A stretch of DNA of 64,000 nucleotides from Aurantimonas sp. HBX-1. GTDB taxonomy: Bacteria > Pseudomonadota > Alphaproteobacteria > Rhizobiales > Rhizobiaceae. The stretch covers positions 2,741,501 to 2,805,500 of the forward strand of contig NZ_CP090066.1 of NCBI RefSeq assembly GCF_021391535.1, given 5' to 3'. Shown piece by piece: positions 43,654 to 52,432 of the stretch. Position numbers and translations under genes: made by a program. The notes under the pieces were generated by a model. The model was not told the origin of the DNA. It saw nothing but the letters and a program-made list of their open reading frames with translations, and did not search any database. The first letter of the stretch is position 1, and each line of letters begins with the position of its first letter.

Positions 43654-44403
43654 ATGGGCAGACTCGACGGGAAGGTGGCAGTCATCACCGGCGCGAACAG
43701 CGGCATCGGCCTCGCGAGCGCCAGGCGCTTCGCCGAAGAGGGTGCGCGCGTATTCATGACCGGTCGCCGGCAGGCCGAACTGGACAAAGCGGTGGCAAAG
43801 GTCGGGCGTGGCGCACGCGGTGTCCAGGGCGACGTCGCGAACCTGTCGGACCTCGACCGGCTCTACGACACCGTGCGCCAGGAAGCGGGCCGGATCGACG
43901 TGCTGTTCGCCAATGCGGGTGGCGGCGAGTTCGCAGCGCTTTCCGAGGTGACCGAAGCGCATTTCGACCGGCTCTTCGCGACCAACGTCAGGGGGACCCT
44001 GTTCACGGTGCAGAAGGCGCTGCCGCTCCTGCGCGATGGCGCCTCGGTGATCCTCACCGGATCGATCACCGGCAACAAGGGCAGCGCATCGTTCAGCGTG
44101 TACAGCGCCAGCAAGGCGGCCACCCGCAACTTCGCCCGGAGCTGGATCCTGGAGCTGGCGCCGCGCCGCATCCGCGTCAACGTGCTGGTCCCAGGCGCCA
44201 CCTCGACACCAGGCGTGCATGGGCTTTTTCCGAGCGAGGAGGCGGACCGGGCGTTCGTCGCCCTGATGGAGACCCAGATTCCCCTTGGCCGGATGGGGAA
44301 CCCCGAGGAGACCGCCGCCGCGGCGCTGTTCCTGGCTTCCGACGACAGCAGCTTCGTCAACGGCAGCGAACTCTTCGCCGATGGCGGACAGGCGCAGATC
44401 TAG
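43654..44403 (+). CDS. Classical short-chain dehydrogenase/reductase
   Basis: SDR of 249 residues with the full set of motifs: TGANSGIG (cofactor), ANAGGG (structure), catalytic Ser in LTGSITG, YSASK (Tyr/Lys), and the C-terminal FVNGSELFADGG. NADP is likely because Arg follows (TGRRQAEL). ATG 43654 is preferred over one at 43612 since it begins the standard MGRLDGKVAVITGA. Divergent from the HxlR gene and followed by a SnoaL-like gene; probably an electrophile or ketone reductase induced through HxlR. Confidence 0.93.
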   Translation: MGRLDGKVAVITGANSGIGLASARRFAEEGARVFMTGRRQAELDKAVAKVGRGARGVQGDVANLSDLDRLYDTVRQEAGRIDVLFANAGGGEFAALSEVTEAHFDRLFATNVRGTLFTVQKALPLLRDGASVILTGSITGNKGSASFSVYSASKAATRNFARSWILELAPRRIRVNVLVPGATSTPGVHGLFPSEEADRAFVALMETQIPLGRMGNPEETAAAALFLASDDSSFVNGSELFADGGQAQI

Positions 44404-44479
44404 ACCGAAAAACGTGAGGGCCTGCGAACGCCGAGGCGGGATCGCCGAGGAACGGCCTATCAGACGCACAGAGGATTTC

Positions 44480-44908
44480 ATGATGCGTGACAACGAGACG
44501 ATCATCCGCGAACTCTATACGTTTGCGGAAGGCGGCCAGATGGACATGGAGGCGTTCGTTTCCGCCTTTTCCGACGACGGCTACATGACCGACATTCCCG
44601 CGGGGGCAACGCTTCGCGGGAAGGCCATCGGCGACTATCTCGAAACGCTGACCGCCGCCTTCCCGGACATCCACCGCGAGCTTTTCAGCATCTATGTCGC
44701 CGGGAACGTCGTCGTCGTCGAGCTGGCCATCCGCGGGACGCACACGGGCGCGCTGTCGCTTTCTGCCGGGACCCTGGCCGCGACGGGCCGCACGGTCGAC
44801 GTGCCATGCTGCGACGTCTTCCACCTCGAGAACAGCAAGGTCACGTCGTTCCACTGCTACAACGCCGCATCCGTGATGCAGCAGCAGCTTGGCATTGCCG
44901 GCAGCTGA
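44480..44908 (+). CDS. SnoaL-like (NTF2 fold) protein
   Basis: Protein of 142 residues with the NTF2/SnoaL-like polyketide-cyclase fold: AFVSAFSDDGYMTDIPAGATLRGKAIGDYL near the start and the C-terminal DVFHLENSKVTSFHCY. GAGGATTTC precedes ATG 44480; a second ATG follows at 44483. Same strand as the SDR, 76 bases after it, probably cotranscribed. The function is not specified by sequence. Confidence 0.83.
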   Translation: MMRDNETIIRELYTFAEGGQMDMEAFVSAFSDDGYMTDIPAGATLRGKAIGDYLETLTAAFPDIHRELFSIYVAGNVVVVELAIRGTHTGALSLSAGTLAATGRTVDVPCCDVFHLENSKVTSFHCYNAASVMQQQLGIAGS

Positions 44909-44992
44909 GGGGCCAGAGGAGCGCAAGGCGTTCCTGCACTGCTCGGCTGAGGAGACATCAGCCGAGCCGGCACCGGACCGTCGAAGCCGATC

Positions 44993-45373
44993 CTAAGTTC
45001 GCCGGGCCGTGGCGCGGCTGCCGAGCTGGTCGAGGGCGTCGGCGTTCCGGCGGCCCCAGCCGTAGAGCAGCTCGACCAGCTCGACGAAACGGTGGCCGAG
45101 CTCGGTCAGGCGGTATTCTACCGCAGGTGGCAGGGTGCTTTCGACGTGCCGGGTGATCAGGCCGCTCGTTTCCATCTCGCGCAGCGTCTGGGTCAGCATC
45201 TTCTTGGAGATGCCGGGCAGGCTGCGCTGTAAGACGCCGGTGCGGGCGCGGCCGGCGTGGCGGGCATGCAGCGTGTGCAGCACCATGCTGGTCCACTTGG
45301 TGGAGAAGAGCTCGAGGACGCGGCGCGGCGCGCAGTCCTCGCGCCAGTCGCCCTCGGGTGATCCAGGCTGCAT
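44993..45373 (-). CDS. HxlR-family regulator (second copy)
   Basis: Winged-helix regulator of 126 residues. Core LELFSTKWTSMVLHTL, then LPGISKKMLTQTLREMETSGLI and VEYRLTELGHRFVELVELLYGWG. Cys14 (WREDCAPRRV) is in the usual sensing position. Divergent from an SDR-type reductase gene, the same arrangement as the first HxlR pair 1.5 kb upstream. Confidence 0.92.
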   Translation of the reverse strand: MQPGSPEGDWREDCAPRRVLELFSTKWTSMVLHTLHARHAGRARTGVLQRSLPGISKKMLTQTLREMETSGLITRHVESTLPPAVEYRLTELGHRFVELVELLYGWGRRNADALDQLGSRATARRT

Positions 45374-45379
45374 GTGGTT

Positions 45380-45389
45380 ACCTCCAGGT
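45380..45389. promoter_or_regulatory. ACCT-N2-AGGT palindrome at second HxlR gene
   Basis: ACCTCCAGGT, the same ACCT-N2-AGGT core as at 43582. It covers the ribosome site of the HxlR gene, so part of the match could be due to the GGAGG sequence alone. Confidence 0.35.
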
Positions 45390-45470
45390 GGCTAGGTCCC
45401 TGTTTGGTGCCGTCTAGCGGATGGCCGGTCCGCCGCCTAGCTCCGTGGTCAAGAGATCAAGGAGACTTCC

Positions 45471-46532
45471 ATGGCCAAGACGGCTCTCGTAGTGGGTGCA
45501 AGCGGCATCATCGGCAGTGCGACGGCGGCGCTTCTGGTCGAGGAAGGCTGGACCGTGCATGGCCTGGCGCGGCGCCCCGTCGACCAGCCTGGCGTCGCGC
45601 CGGTCGTCGCCGACCTGCAGGACGCGGCGGGCACCGCGGCCGCCCTGGCGGGGATCGATCCCGACGCGGTGTTCCTGACGACGTGGCTGCGCCAGGACAG
45701 CGAGGCGGAGAACATACGCGTCAATTCGGCGATGGTGAAGAACCTGCTCGACGGGCTGCGCCCGACCGACAAGGCCCGCCACGTCGCGCTGGTCACCGGG
45801 CTGAAGCATTATCTCGGCCCCTTCGAGGCCTATGGAAAAGGTGCGCTGCCGCAGACGCCGTTCCGCGAGGAGCAGGGCCGGCTCGACGTCGCTAATTTCT
45901 ATTACGCGCAGGAGGACGAGGTCTTCGCCGCGGCGGCGCGCGACGGCTTCACCTGGAGCGTCCACCGCCCGCACACCGTCATCGGCAAGGCCGTCGGCAA
46001 CGCCATGAACATGGGCACGACGCTGGCGGTCTACGCGACGCTCTGCCGCGAGACCGGCCGGCCGTTCCGCTTCCCGGGATCGGCGGCGCAGTGGGAGGGC
46101 CTCACCGACATGACCAGCGCCAGCCAGCTCGCCCGGCACCTGCTCTGGGCGGCGACGACGCCGGCCGCGGCCAACGAGGACTTCAACGTCGTCAATGGCG
46201 ACGTCTTCCGCTGGAAATGGATGTGGGGGCGGATCGCCGCCTGGTTCGGCCTCGAGCCGGCGCCCTTCGACGGTACGATCCTGCCGCTGGCCGAGCAGAT
46301 GCAGGGCGACGACCAGATTTGGCGCGAGATCGCCGCGCGCGAAAACCTCGCCGAACCCGATCTGTCGCGCCTCGCCTCGCCCTGGCACACCGATGCCGAT
46401 CTCGGCCGGCCGATCGAGGTCGTCACCGACATGAGCAAGAGCCGGCGGATGGGCTTCACCGGCTACCAGCCGACCGACGACGCGTTCTTCGACCTGTTCG
46501 CGCGGCTGCAGGCGGACCGGCTGATTCCGTAG
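45471..46532 (+). CDS. PRISE-type extended SDR reductase
   Basis: Extended short-chain dehydrogenase of 353 residues. Cofactor motif GASGIIG at 9-15, then Arg-Arg (GLARRP) favouring NADPH. The PRISE signature residues are Lys112 (TGLKHYLGPFE) and Tyr144/145 (NFYYAQED). The family (progesterone 5-beta-reductase/iridoid synthase-like) reduces activated enones. It starts 97 bases from the divergent HxlR gene, which probably controls it. Substrate unknown. Confidence 0.9.
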   Translation: MAKTALVVGASGIIGSATAALLVEEGWTVHGLARRPVDQPGVAPVVADLQDAAGTAAALAGIDPDAVFLTTWLRQDSEAENIRVNSAMVKNLLDGLRPTDKARHVALVTGLKHYLGPFEAYGKGALPQTPFREEQGRLDVANFYYAQEDEVFAAAARDGFTWSVHRPHTVIGKAVGNAMNMGTTLAVYATLCRETGRPFRFPGSAAQWEGLTDMTSASQLARHLLWAATTPAAANEDFNVVNGDVFRWKWMWGRIAAWFGLEPAPFDGTILPLAEQMQGDDQIWREIAARENLAEPDLSRLASPWHTDADLGRPIEVVTDMSKSRRMGFTGYQPTDDAFFDLFARLQADRLIP

Positions 46533-46708
46533 GCGATGGGCAGCCAGGCGGCGGCGGAACCTTTCGCCCCGCCGGATGTTCTGCTCTCGCACGGCATGCG
46601 TCCGCCAACGGCTGCCTGCCCGTGCCCCATCACTTAAACTGTGACTATCGACATGGTCCCGGCGATGCTATTCGCCTCGGCAGCACCCTCTTCTAGCTTG
46701 GACATCCT

Positions 46709-47734
46709 TTGCCCTCGATCGAAACTTCCGGGGCAGTTCCTGCCGCCAAGACCCCCGCCTGGACCCGCGTCCTCGCCGGTTACCGCAAGCCCGACACCCG
46801 CCGCAGCGTGTTCGAGATCGCCGTGACGGTGGTCCCGTTCGCGCTCCTGTGGGCGCTCGCAGCCCTCGCCTTCGTCAACGGCCACTACTGGGGCCTCGTC
46901 CTGACCATCCCGGCCGCCGGCCTGCTGGTGCGGCTGTTCATGTTGCAGCACGATTGCGGCCACGGCGCCCTGTTCGCCCGCCGCGGCGCCAACGACTGGA
47001 CCGGCCGTGTCCTCGGCGTCTTCACCCTGACCCCCTACGACTACTGGCGCCGCACCCATGCCGTGCACCACGCCACCACCGGCAATCTCGACCAGCGCGG
47101 CATCGGCGACATCGACACGCTGACCGTCGGCGAATACCGGGCACTGTCGCGCTGGGGCCGCTTGCGCTACCGGCTGTATCGCCATCCGGTGGTGATGTTC
47201 GGCATCGGCCCGGCCTGGCTGTTCGTCTGCCAGTACCGCCTGCCGGTCGGCCTGATGCGCGGCGGAATCCAGCCCTGGACCTCGACGCTGGCGACCAATC
47301 TCGGCATCGCCGTCATCGCCGCCTCGCTGATCTGGGCGGTTGGCCTCGTGCCGTTCCTCGCCGTGCAGCTGCCGATCACGCTGATGGCCGCGACGCTCGG
47401 CGTCTGGCTGTTCTACGTGCAGCACCAGTTCGAGGAGACCCACTGGTCGGAAAGCGAGGACTGGAACTTCCAGCACGCCGCCCTGCACGGCTCCTCGCAT
47501 TACGACCTGCCGGCGGTGCTGCGCTGGTTCACCGGCAATATCGGCATCCACCACGTGCATCATCTGTCCAGCACGGTGCCGTTCTACCGGCTGCCGCAGG
47601 TCCTCGACGACCATCCGGAACTGCGCGACATGGGGCGCCTGACGCTGATGGAGAGTCTGCGCTGCGTCAAGCTGGTGCTCTGGGACGAGAAGGCCAAGCG
47701 GCTGGTCTCCTTCCGGGAAGCCGCCGCCGCCTGA
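46709..47734 (+). CDS. Membrane fatty acid desaturase
   Basis: Acyl-lipid desaturase-type di-iron membrane enzyme of 341 residues with four or more membrane segments. All three histidine boxes are present: HDCGH (81-85), HAVHH (117-121) and HHVHH (about 284). It introduces a double bond in membrane fatty acids. The start is probably TTG 46709, giving MPSIETSG; no ATG upstream is in frame, and a GTG at residue 34 would cut the first segment. Ends in a shared hairpin with the convergent pseudogene. Confidence 0.9.
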   Translation: MPSIETSGAVPAAKTPAWTRVLAGYRKPDTRRSVFEIAVTVVPFALLWALAALAFVNGHYWGLVLTIPAAGLLVRLFMLQHDCGHGALFARRGANDWTGRVLGVFTLTPYDYWRRTHAVHHATTGNLDQRGIGDIDTLTVGEYRALSRWGRLRYRLYRHPVVMFGIGPAWLFVCQYRLPVGLMRGGIQPWTSTLATNLGIAVIAASLIWAVGLVPFLAVQLPITLMAATLGVWLFYVQHQFEETHWSESEDWNFQHAALHGSSHYDLPAVLRWFTGNIGIHHVHHLSSTVPFYRLPQVLDDHPELRDMGRLTLMESLRCVKLVLWDEKAKRLVSFREAAAA

Positions 47735-47761
47735 TAGGCGCCGCCGCCTGATACCGCTGCC

Positions 47762-47781
47762 GGGCCGCCTCAGGGCGGCCC
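47762..47781. terminator. Bidirectional hairpin between desaturase and monooxygenase-like pseudogene
   Basis: Perfect 8-bp stem (GGGCCGCC, loop TCAG, GGCGGCCC). The loop holds the natural stop codon of the minus-strand frame, so the hairpin serves both convergent units. Confidence 0.6.
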
Positions 47782-48084
47782 TTGGCGTTGCGGCTCCAGC
47801 GGCTGCCAGACCGAGATTCGGCGCTCTTCCTCCAGCAGTTCCGGCAGGGCCGCGTGCCATTCCCGCCGGTATGCCCGGCCGAGCTGAATGGTCACCACGT
47901 CGTCGTGGTCGGCCCAGACCTAGTGCAGCAGGAAATGCAGCGGATCGGCGGGATCGACGTGCAGCGTCGCGCCCCGATAGGTCGTCTCCTTCCGCATCGC
48001 GTCGAGAACGCCGGCAAGCAGCGCCAGGAACCGGTCCTGCTGGCCGGGCCGGACCTGGAACGCGATGACGTAGGCGACGCTCAC
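47770..48084 (-). pseudogene. Antibiotic biosynthesis monooxygenase-like gene interrupted by TAG
   Basis: From GTG 48084 the frame reads VSVAYVIAFQVRPGQQDRF and on to LHFLLH, a typical ABM (YgiN-like) ferredoxin-fold start. Codon 55 (47920-47922) is TAG. The frame then continues without a further stop for 49 codons (VWADHDDVVTIQLGRAYRREW...) to TGA at 47770. Comparison with the usual ABM pattern suggests the lost codon was GAG for Glu. The start overlaps the stop of the upstream SnoaL-like gene (GTGA). The truncated 54-residue form is unlikely to fold; a sequencing error is an alternative. Confidence 0.78.
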
Positions 48085-48440
48085 GCGCAGCCCCCGTCGA
48101 GGAAGCCGATGACCTCGGCGATCCTGCCCTCCCCGTCGAGCCGCACGACGTCGGTGCCGCCGGCGACGGGCGTGCCGCCCTGCGGCGCCAGCGACCACGA
48201 GAAGCGGGCGAACGGCCCGTGCCCGTCGGGCGTGCCGCGCGGCCGGAACTCGTGGCCCGGAAACTGCGCCCGGGCCCCGGCGATCATCGCGGCGATGGCG
48301 TCGCGCCCGGTGCCGCTCATCAGCGGATCGCGATAGACGGCGTCGGGCGCCCAGTCCTCCAGGCGCCGGCGGCGCTCGGCGTCGTCGGGCGTGTTCCATA
48401 CGGCGAGATAGTTGGTGGCGATGTCCTGCGGTGTCGGCAT
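48081..48440 (-). CDS. SnoaL-like (NTF2 fold) protein, second copy
   Basis: Protein of 119 residues, NTF2/SnoaL-like fold (ATNYLAVWNTPDDAERRRRLEDW, then YRDPLMSGTGRDAIAAMI and RIAEVIGFLDGG). ATG 48440 lies after GGAGGACGG. It is coupled to the interrupted monooxygenase-like gene and divergent from the XRE regulator. Probably a small catabolic or stress-linked enzyme; function unknown. Confidence 0.85.
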   Translation of the reverse strand: MPTPQDIATNYLAVWNTPDDAERRRRLEDWAPDAVYRDPLMSGTGRDAIAAMIAGARAQFPGHEFRPRGTPDGHGPFARFSWSLAPQGGTPVAGGTDVVRLDGEGRIAEVIGFLDGGCA

Positions 48441-48548
48441 TTTCCGTCCTCCTTCTGTTGACGGAGCCGAGGATGACCGGGCGGGCGACGCGGCGCGATT
48501 ACCTTCAAGGTCATGGCGCAAGGCGGCCCCGCGTGTAGGATTGCCGGT

Positions 48549-49334
48549 ATGACCACCCCCTCCGACACGGTCGGCGACGTGCTGCGCGACTGGCGCCGGC
48601 GCCGGCGGCTCAGCCAGATGCAGCTCGCCGGCGAGGCCGACGTCTCGACGCGGCATCTGAGCTTCGTCGAGAGCGGCCGCGCCGCGCCCAGCCGCGACAT
48701 GCTGATGCGCCTCGCCGAGCCGCTGGCCTTGCCGCTGCGCGAGCGCAACCGGCTGCTGCTCGCCGGCGGCTATGCGCCGCTCTATCCCGAGCGCAGGCTG
48801 GATGCGCCGGACATGACGGCGGCGCGGGCGGCGGTCGAGGCGATCCTCGCCGCGCACGAGCCCTTCCCGGCGCTCGCGGTCGACCGGCACTGGACGCTGG
48901 TCGCCGCCAACAAGGCGGTGGCCGAATTTTTGGCCGGCGTCGCCGCGCATTTGCTGGAGCCGCCGGTCAACGTGCTGCGCCTCAGCCTTTCCCCGGACGG
49001 GCTCGCGCCGGCGATCGTCAACCTTGCCGAATGGCGCCGGCATCTGCTGGAGCGGCTGCGCCACGACGCCGCCTCCTCCGGCGACCGGACGCTGATCGAC
49101 CTCCATGACGAGTTGCGCGCCCTGCCGGCTCCGGCATCGAGCCGGCCGCCGCCCCGCGCCGCGGGGATCGCCGTGCCGCTGGTGCTGCGCCGCGGCGACG
49201 CCACCCTGTCGTTCCTGTCGACGACCACGGTGTTCGGCACCGCCACCGACGTGACGCTGGCCGAGCTGACGCTGGAAGCCTTCCTGCCGGCCGACCAGGC
49301 GACGCGCGACACGCTGGCTGCGGCACGGCCCTGA
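48549..49334 (+). CDS. XRE-type regulator with MmyB-like ligand domain
   Basis: Regulator of 261 residues. The helix-turn-helix is at about 10-65 (LSQMQLAGEADVSTRHLSFVESGRAAPSRDML), followed by a PAS-like MmyB ligand domain (about 95-250, PFPALAVDRHWTLVAANKAVAEF). The family controls neighbouring oxidoreductase or SnoaL-type genes. It is flanked by two SnoaL-like genes, one divergent and one 31 bases downstream. Confidence 0.92.
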   Translation: MTTPSDTVGDVLRDWRRRRRLSQMQLAGEADVSTRHLSFVESGRAAPSRDMLMRLAEPLALPLRERNRLLLAGGYAPLYPERRLDAPDMTAARAAVEAILAAHEPFPALAVDRHWTLVAANKAVAEFLAGVAAHLLEPPVNVLRLSLSPDGLAPAIVNLAEWRRHLLERLRHDAASSGDRTLIDLHDELRALPAPASSRPPPRAAGIAVPLVLRRGDATLSFLSTTTVFGTATDVTLAELTLEAFLPADQATRDTLAAARP

Positions 49335-49365
49335 CCGCCAGGCCACAACGAGGAGGATGCAGCCC

Positions 49366-49752
49366 ATGACCCAAGAGCAGCTTGCGGACATCTACCGCGC
49401 CTATCTCGCCTGTCTCAACCGCCAGGACTGGAAGGCGCTGGGCGACCATGTCGACGACGCGGTGGAGCACAACGGCCGGCCGCTGGGGCTTGCCGGCTAT
49501 CGCGACATGCTGGTGCAGGATTTCGCCGCCATTCCGGACCTGCGCTTCGCCGCGGCGATCCTGGTCAGCCAGCCGCCGCGCCTCGCCGCCCGCCTCGCCT
49601 TCGACTGTTCCCCGAAAGGCACGTTCCTCGGCCTCGCCGTCAACGGCCGCCGCGTAACCTTCGCCGAGAACGTCTTCTACGAATTTGCCGGTGCGAAGAT
49701 CGTCTCGGTCTGGTCGGTCATCGACAAGGCGGCGGTCGAGGCCCAGCTCTGA
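49366..49752 (+). CDS. SnoaL-like ester cyclase family protein, third copy
   Basis: Protein of 128 residues with the ester cyclase-type NTF2 fold (LADIYRAYLACLNRQDWKALGDHVDD, then FYEFAGAKIVSVWSVIDKAAVEAQL). AGGAGG stands 9 bases before ATG 49366, which decides the start over ATG 49357. Downstream of, and probably cotranscribed with, the XRE regulator. Members often act on small ring compounds, but the substrate is not known. Confidence 0.87.
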   Translation: MTQEQLADIYRAYLACLNRQDWKALGDHVDDAVEHNGRPLGLAGYRDMLVQDFAAIPDLRFAAAILVSQPPRLAARLAFDCSPKGTFLGLAVNGRRVTFAENVFYEFAGAKIVSVWSVIDKAAVEAQL

Positions 49753-49780
49753 CGGCGCCCGTCGGTCGGAAAATGCGCCG

Positions 49781-51334
49781 CTACAGTTGCGATTCGATCG
49801 GCAGGAAGCCGATGACCGCCACCGCCATGCGCCGCCAGACGGTGGTCTCCGGGTCGCGGCGCTCCTCCCGCGCGTCGGGGCCCATCCCGTCCTGCCAGGC
49901 CAGCGAGCCGTTCTTCAGCATGACGCGGTAGCTGCTCTGCGGCGCCATCTGCTCCATCACCACCGCCCGCACCGCGCGGGTCAGCGCGGCCTGCCGGAAC
50001 AGCACCCCCATCTCGGTATTCAGCGACACCGAGCGTGGATCGAAGTTGAACGAGCCGATGAAGCCGGCCTCGCCGTCGACGGTGAAGGCCTTGGTGTGGA
50101 GGCTGGCGGTGCGCGAGCCGAACAGCGAGATCTCGTCGCGGCGGCGGCGCGGCCGCAGCTCGAACAGCGCGATGCCGCCCTGCAGCAGCTGGGCGCGGTA
50201 GTTGGCGTAGGCGCCGTGCACCGCCGCGACGTCCGTCGCCGCCAGCGAGTTGGTCAGGATGGTGATGTCGACGCCCTTCGCCGCCAGCTCGTGCAGGCGC
50301 CGGACCCCCTGGTAGCCCGGGATGAAATAGGGCGAGACGATTTCCAGATGCGAGCGGGCCGACAGCACGACCGGATTGATCTCGTTCCACAGCCAGTTCT
50401 TCTGGCCGCGGCTATGAGCCTTTTCCGGCGGGTCGGAGATCACCCGCGCCTCCGCCGTCCAGTGGAACGCCGCGGCGTCGCAGAGCATCGTCTGCGCCGC
50501 GCCTTCCCGCTCGAGGCGCTGCATGAACGGTGCGGCACGCGCGCCGGCAGTCAGCCCATCCCAGAGCCTCTGCAGCGTCGACAGGTCGCCGCGGCCGTAG
50601 CGGGCCAGCTTGCGGATCGGCAGCACCGCGCTGCTGTTCCAGAAGTCGTCGAAGACGGTCGCCGCCTGGCCGACCACCGGCCCCACCGCCAGCAGGTCCA
50701 TGTCGCGGAAATTCGCGGTGTCGGAGGCGTCGAAATAGGCGTCGCCGACATTGCGCCCGCCGACGATGGCGACCCGGCCATCGGCGATCCACGCCTTGTT
50801 GTGCATGCGCCTTGTGGCGCTGAACGGCCGCAGCAGCGTCTCGACACCGCGGTGCAGCGCGTTCGAGCGGCTCTTGGCGGGGTTGAACAGCCGCACCTCG
50901 ACATTCGGATGGCGGTCGAGCGCCAGGTAGCTGCGGTCCCTGCCGCGGGTGTTGATGTCGTCGAGCAGCAGCCGCACCCTGACGCCGCGATCGGCCGCGC
51001 GGATCAGTTCCCGGGCGAGCAGTCCGCCGGTCAGGTCGTCGAGCCAGTAGTAGTATTGCAGGTCGAGGCTGCGCCCGGCGATGCGGGCGGCGAGCGCCCG
51101 GGCGGCGAAGGCCTGAATGCCGCCGGCGATCAGCATCAGGCCGCTCTCGCCCGGATGCTCGCGCAGCATCGCCGCGACATCCCGGTCGAGTTCGGTGGCC
51201 GCGTCCTCGGGCGGCAGCGCGAAGGACGGCGTGCCGGGATCGACATGCGCGACGCGGCCGAAGGCGTAGAAGAACACCAGGATGGCGAGGCAGAGAGCGA
51301 CGGCGCCCCCGGCAATGATGGCGACGAGGCTCAT
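49781..51334 (-). CDS. Phospholipase D-type enzyme, cardiolipin synthase-like
   Basis: Membrane-anchored protein of 517 residues with an N-terminal membrane segment (MSLVAIIAGGAVALCLAILV). Both HxKxxxxD motifs are present: HNKAWIADGR at about residue 178, followed by VGGRN, and HTKAFTVDGE at about 413, followed by GSFN. Cardiolipin synthase C (ClsC)-like enzymes have this layout, with a second DxxD-type loop. ATG 51334 places the membrane segment at the start; an upstream ATG (51427) is also in frame. Confidence 0.92.
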   Translation of the reverse strand: MSLVAIIAGGAVALCLAILVFFYAFGRVAHVDPGTPSFALPPEDAATELDRDVAAMLREHPGESGLMLIAGGIQAFAARALAARIAGRSLDLQYYYWLDDLTGGLLARELIRAADRGVRVRLLLDDINTRGRDRSYLALDRHPNVEVRLFNPAKSRSNALHRGVETLLRPFSATRRMHNKAWIADGRVAIVGGRNVGDAYFDASDTANFRDMDLLAVGPVVGQAATVFDDFWNSSAVLPIRKLARYGRGDLSTLQRLWDGLTAGARAAPFMQRLEREGAAQTMLCDAAAFHWTAEARVISDPPEKAHSRGQKNWLWNEINPVVLSARSHLEIVSPYFIPGYQGVRRLHELAAKGVDITILTNSLAATDVAAVHGAYANYRAQLLQGGIALFELRPRRRRDEISLFGSRTASLHTKAFTVDGEAGFIGSFNFDPRSVSLNTEMGVLFRQAALTRAVRAVVMEQMAPQSSYRVMLKNGSLAWQDGMGPDAREERRDPETTVWRRMAVAVIGFLPIESQL

Positions 51335-51546
51335 CGGTCGGTCATTCCTGTCGCCCTGCCCTTCTTGCCGCACTGCACGCGGCTGTGAGGGAACATGGGA
51401 CTCCGGCACACGTTTGAAGGCTTGCAAGGCACGTCGCCTTATAGGAGCAAAGCGGTGGCGCTACCAAATTGGTTGCCTCGCCCGTGGCTGGCCTCTACGC
51501 CTTGCCGTCCGAAACCCGCCTGAAACACCCCCCGGAGCCGTGCCGC

Positions 51547-52410
51547 ATGCGCCGAACCAAGCAGGCCCCGACGGACAAGAGCCGGAAGCTCCGGCCCCTG
51601 ATCGTCTCCACGCTGCGCCAGGAGCGCCAGTCCTTCGTTTCCGAAAGCTGCAAGGGTATCGGCGAGGCGACGACGATCGCCTCCTACAACGTGCACAAAT
51701 GCGTCGGCGTCGACGGCCGCTTCGATCCGGACCGGACCATTGCGGTCATTCGGGAACTCGATGCCGACCTCGTCGCGCTGCAGGAGGCCGACCAGCGCTT
51801 CGGCGAGCGCGCCGGGCTGCTCGACCTGCATTCGCTGGAGCGCCAGACCGGGCTGGTGCCGATCTCGCTGCCGATCTCGCAGGGCGGCCATGGCTGGCAC
51901 GGCAACGTCCTGCTGATCCGCAGCGGCGCCGTCACCAGCGCCCGCCAGCTGTCGCTGCCGGGGGCCGAACCGCGCGGGGCGCTGGTGGTCGAGCTCGAGC
52001 TGGATTGCGGCCCGCTGCGGATCATCGCCGCGCATCTCGGGCTGTTGCGCCGGTCGCGCGCGCTGCAGGCGCATACGCTGCTGCAGGCCGTCGAGCCGGA
52101 CGACGCCATACCGACGCTGCTGATGGGCGACCTCAACGAGTGGCGGCTCGGCAAACGCTCCTCGCTCGCCGGCCTGGAGCCGCATTTCGGGCCGCTCGAC
52201 GCCGCGATCCCGAGCTTTCCGTCGCGCTTTCCGCTGTGGGCGCTGGACCGGGTGCTGGCCCGGCCGCACGATCTGATCTCCAGCATCGAGGTCCACAACA
52301 CGCCCAAGGCGCGGATGGCCTCCGACCATCTGCCGCTGAAGGCGGTGGTGCGGCTCGGCAACCGGTCGGAATCGGCGGCCGCAAGCAGCGCGCTGGCGGC
52401 GGTCGCCTAG
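51547..52410 (+). CDS. EEP-family hydrolase (endonuclease/exonuclease/phosphatase fold)
   Basis: Hydrolase of about 287 residues. Active-site motifs of the EEP fold are present: SYNVHKCVG (Asn), LVALQEAD (catalytic Glu), MGDLNEW (Asp/Asn) and SDHLPL (Asp/His). The gene is divergent from the phospholipase D-type gene, and EEP hydrolase and PLD genes often neighbour one another. ATG 51547 is used; a TTG at 51469 would add 26 residues. Nucleic acid or phospholipid as substrate cannot be decided. Confidence 0.85.
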   Translation: MRRTKQAPTDKSRKLRPLIVSTLRQERQSFVSESCKGIGEATTIASYNVHKCVGVDGRFDPDRTIAVIRELDADLVALQEADQRFGERAGLLDLHSLERQTGLVPISLPISQGGHGWHGNVLLIRSGAVTSARQLSLPGAEPRGALVVELELDCGPLRIIAAHLGLLRRSRALQAHTLLQAVEPDDAIPTLLMGDLNEWRLGKRSSLAGLEPHFGPLDAAIPSFPSRFPLWALDRVLARPHDLISSIEVHNTPKARMASDHLPLKAVVRLGNRSESAAASSALAAVA

Positions 52411-52432
52411 CGGCGCCGCCGGTCGGCGCGGG

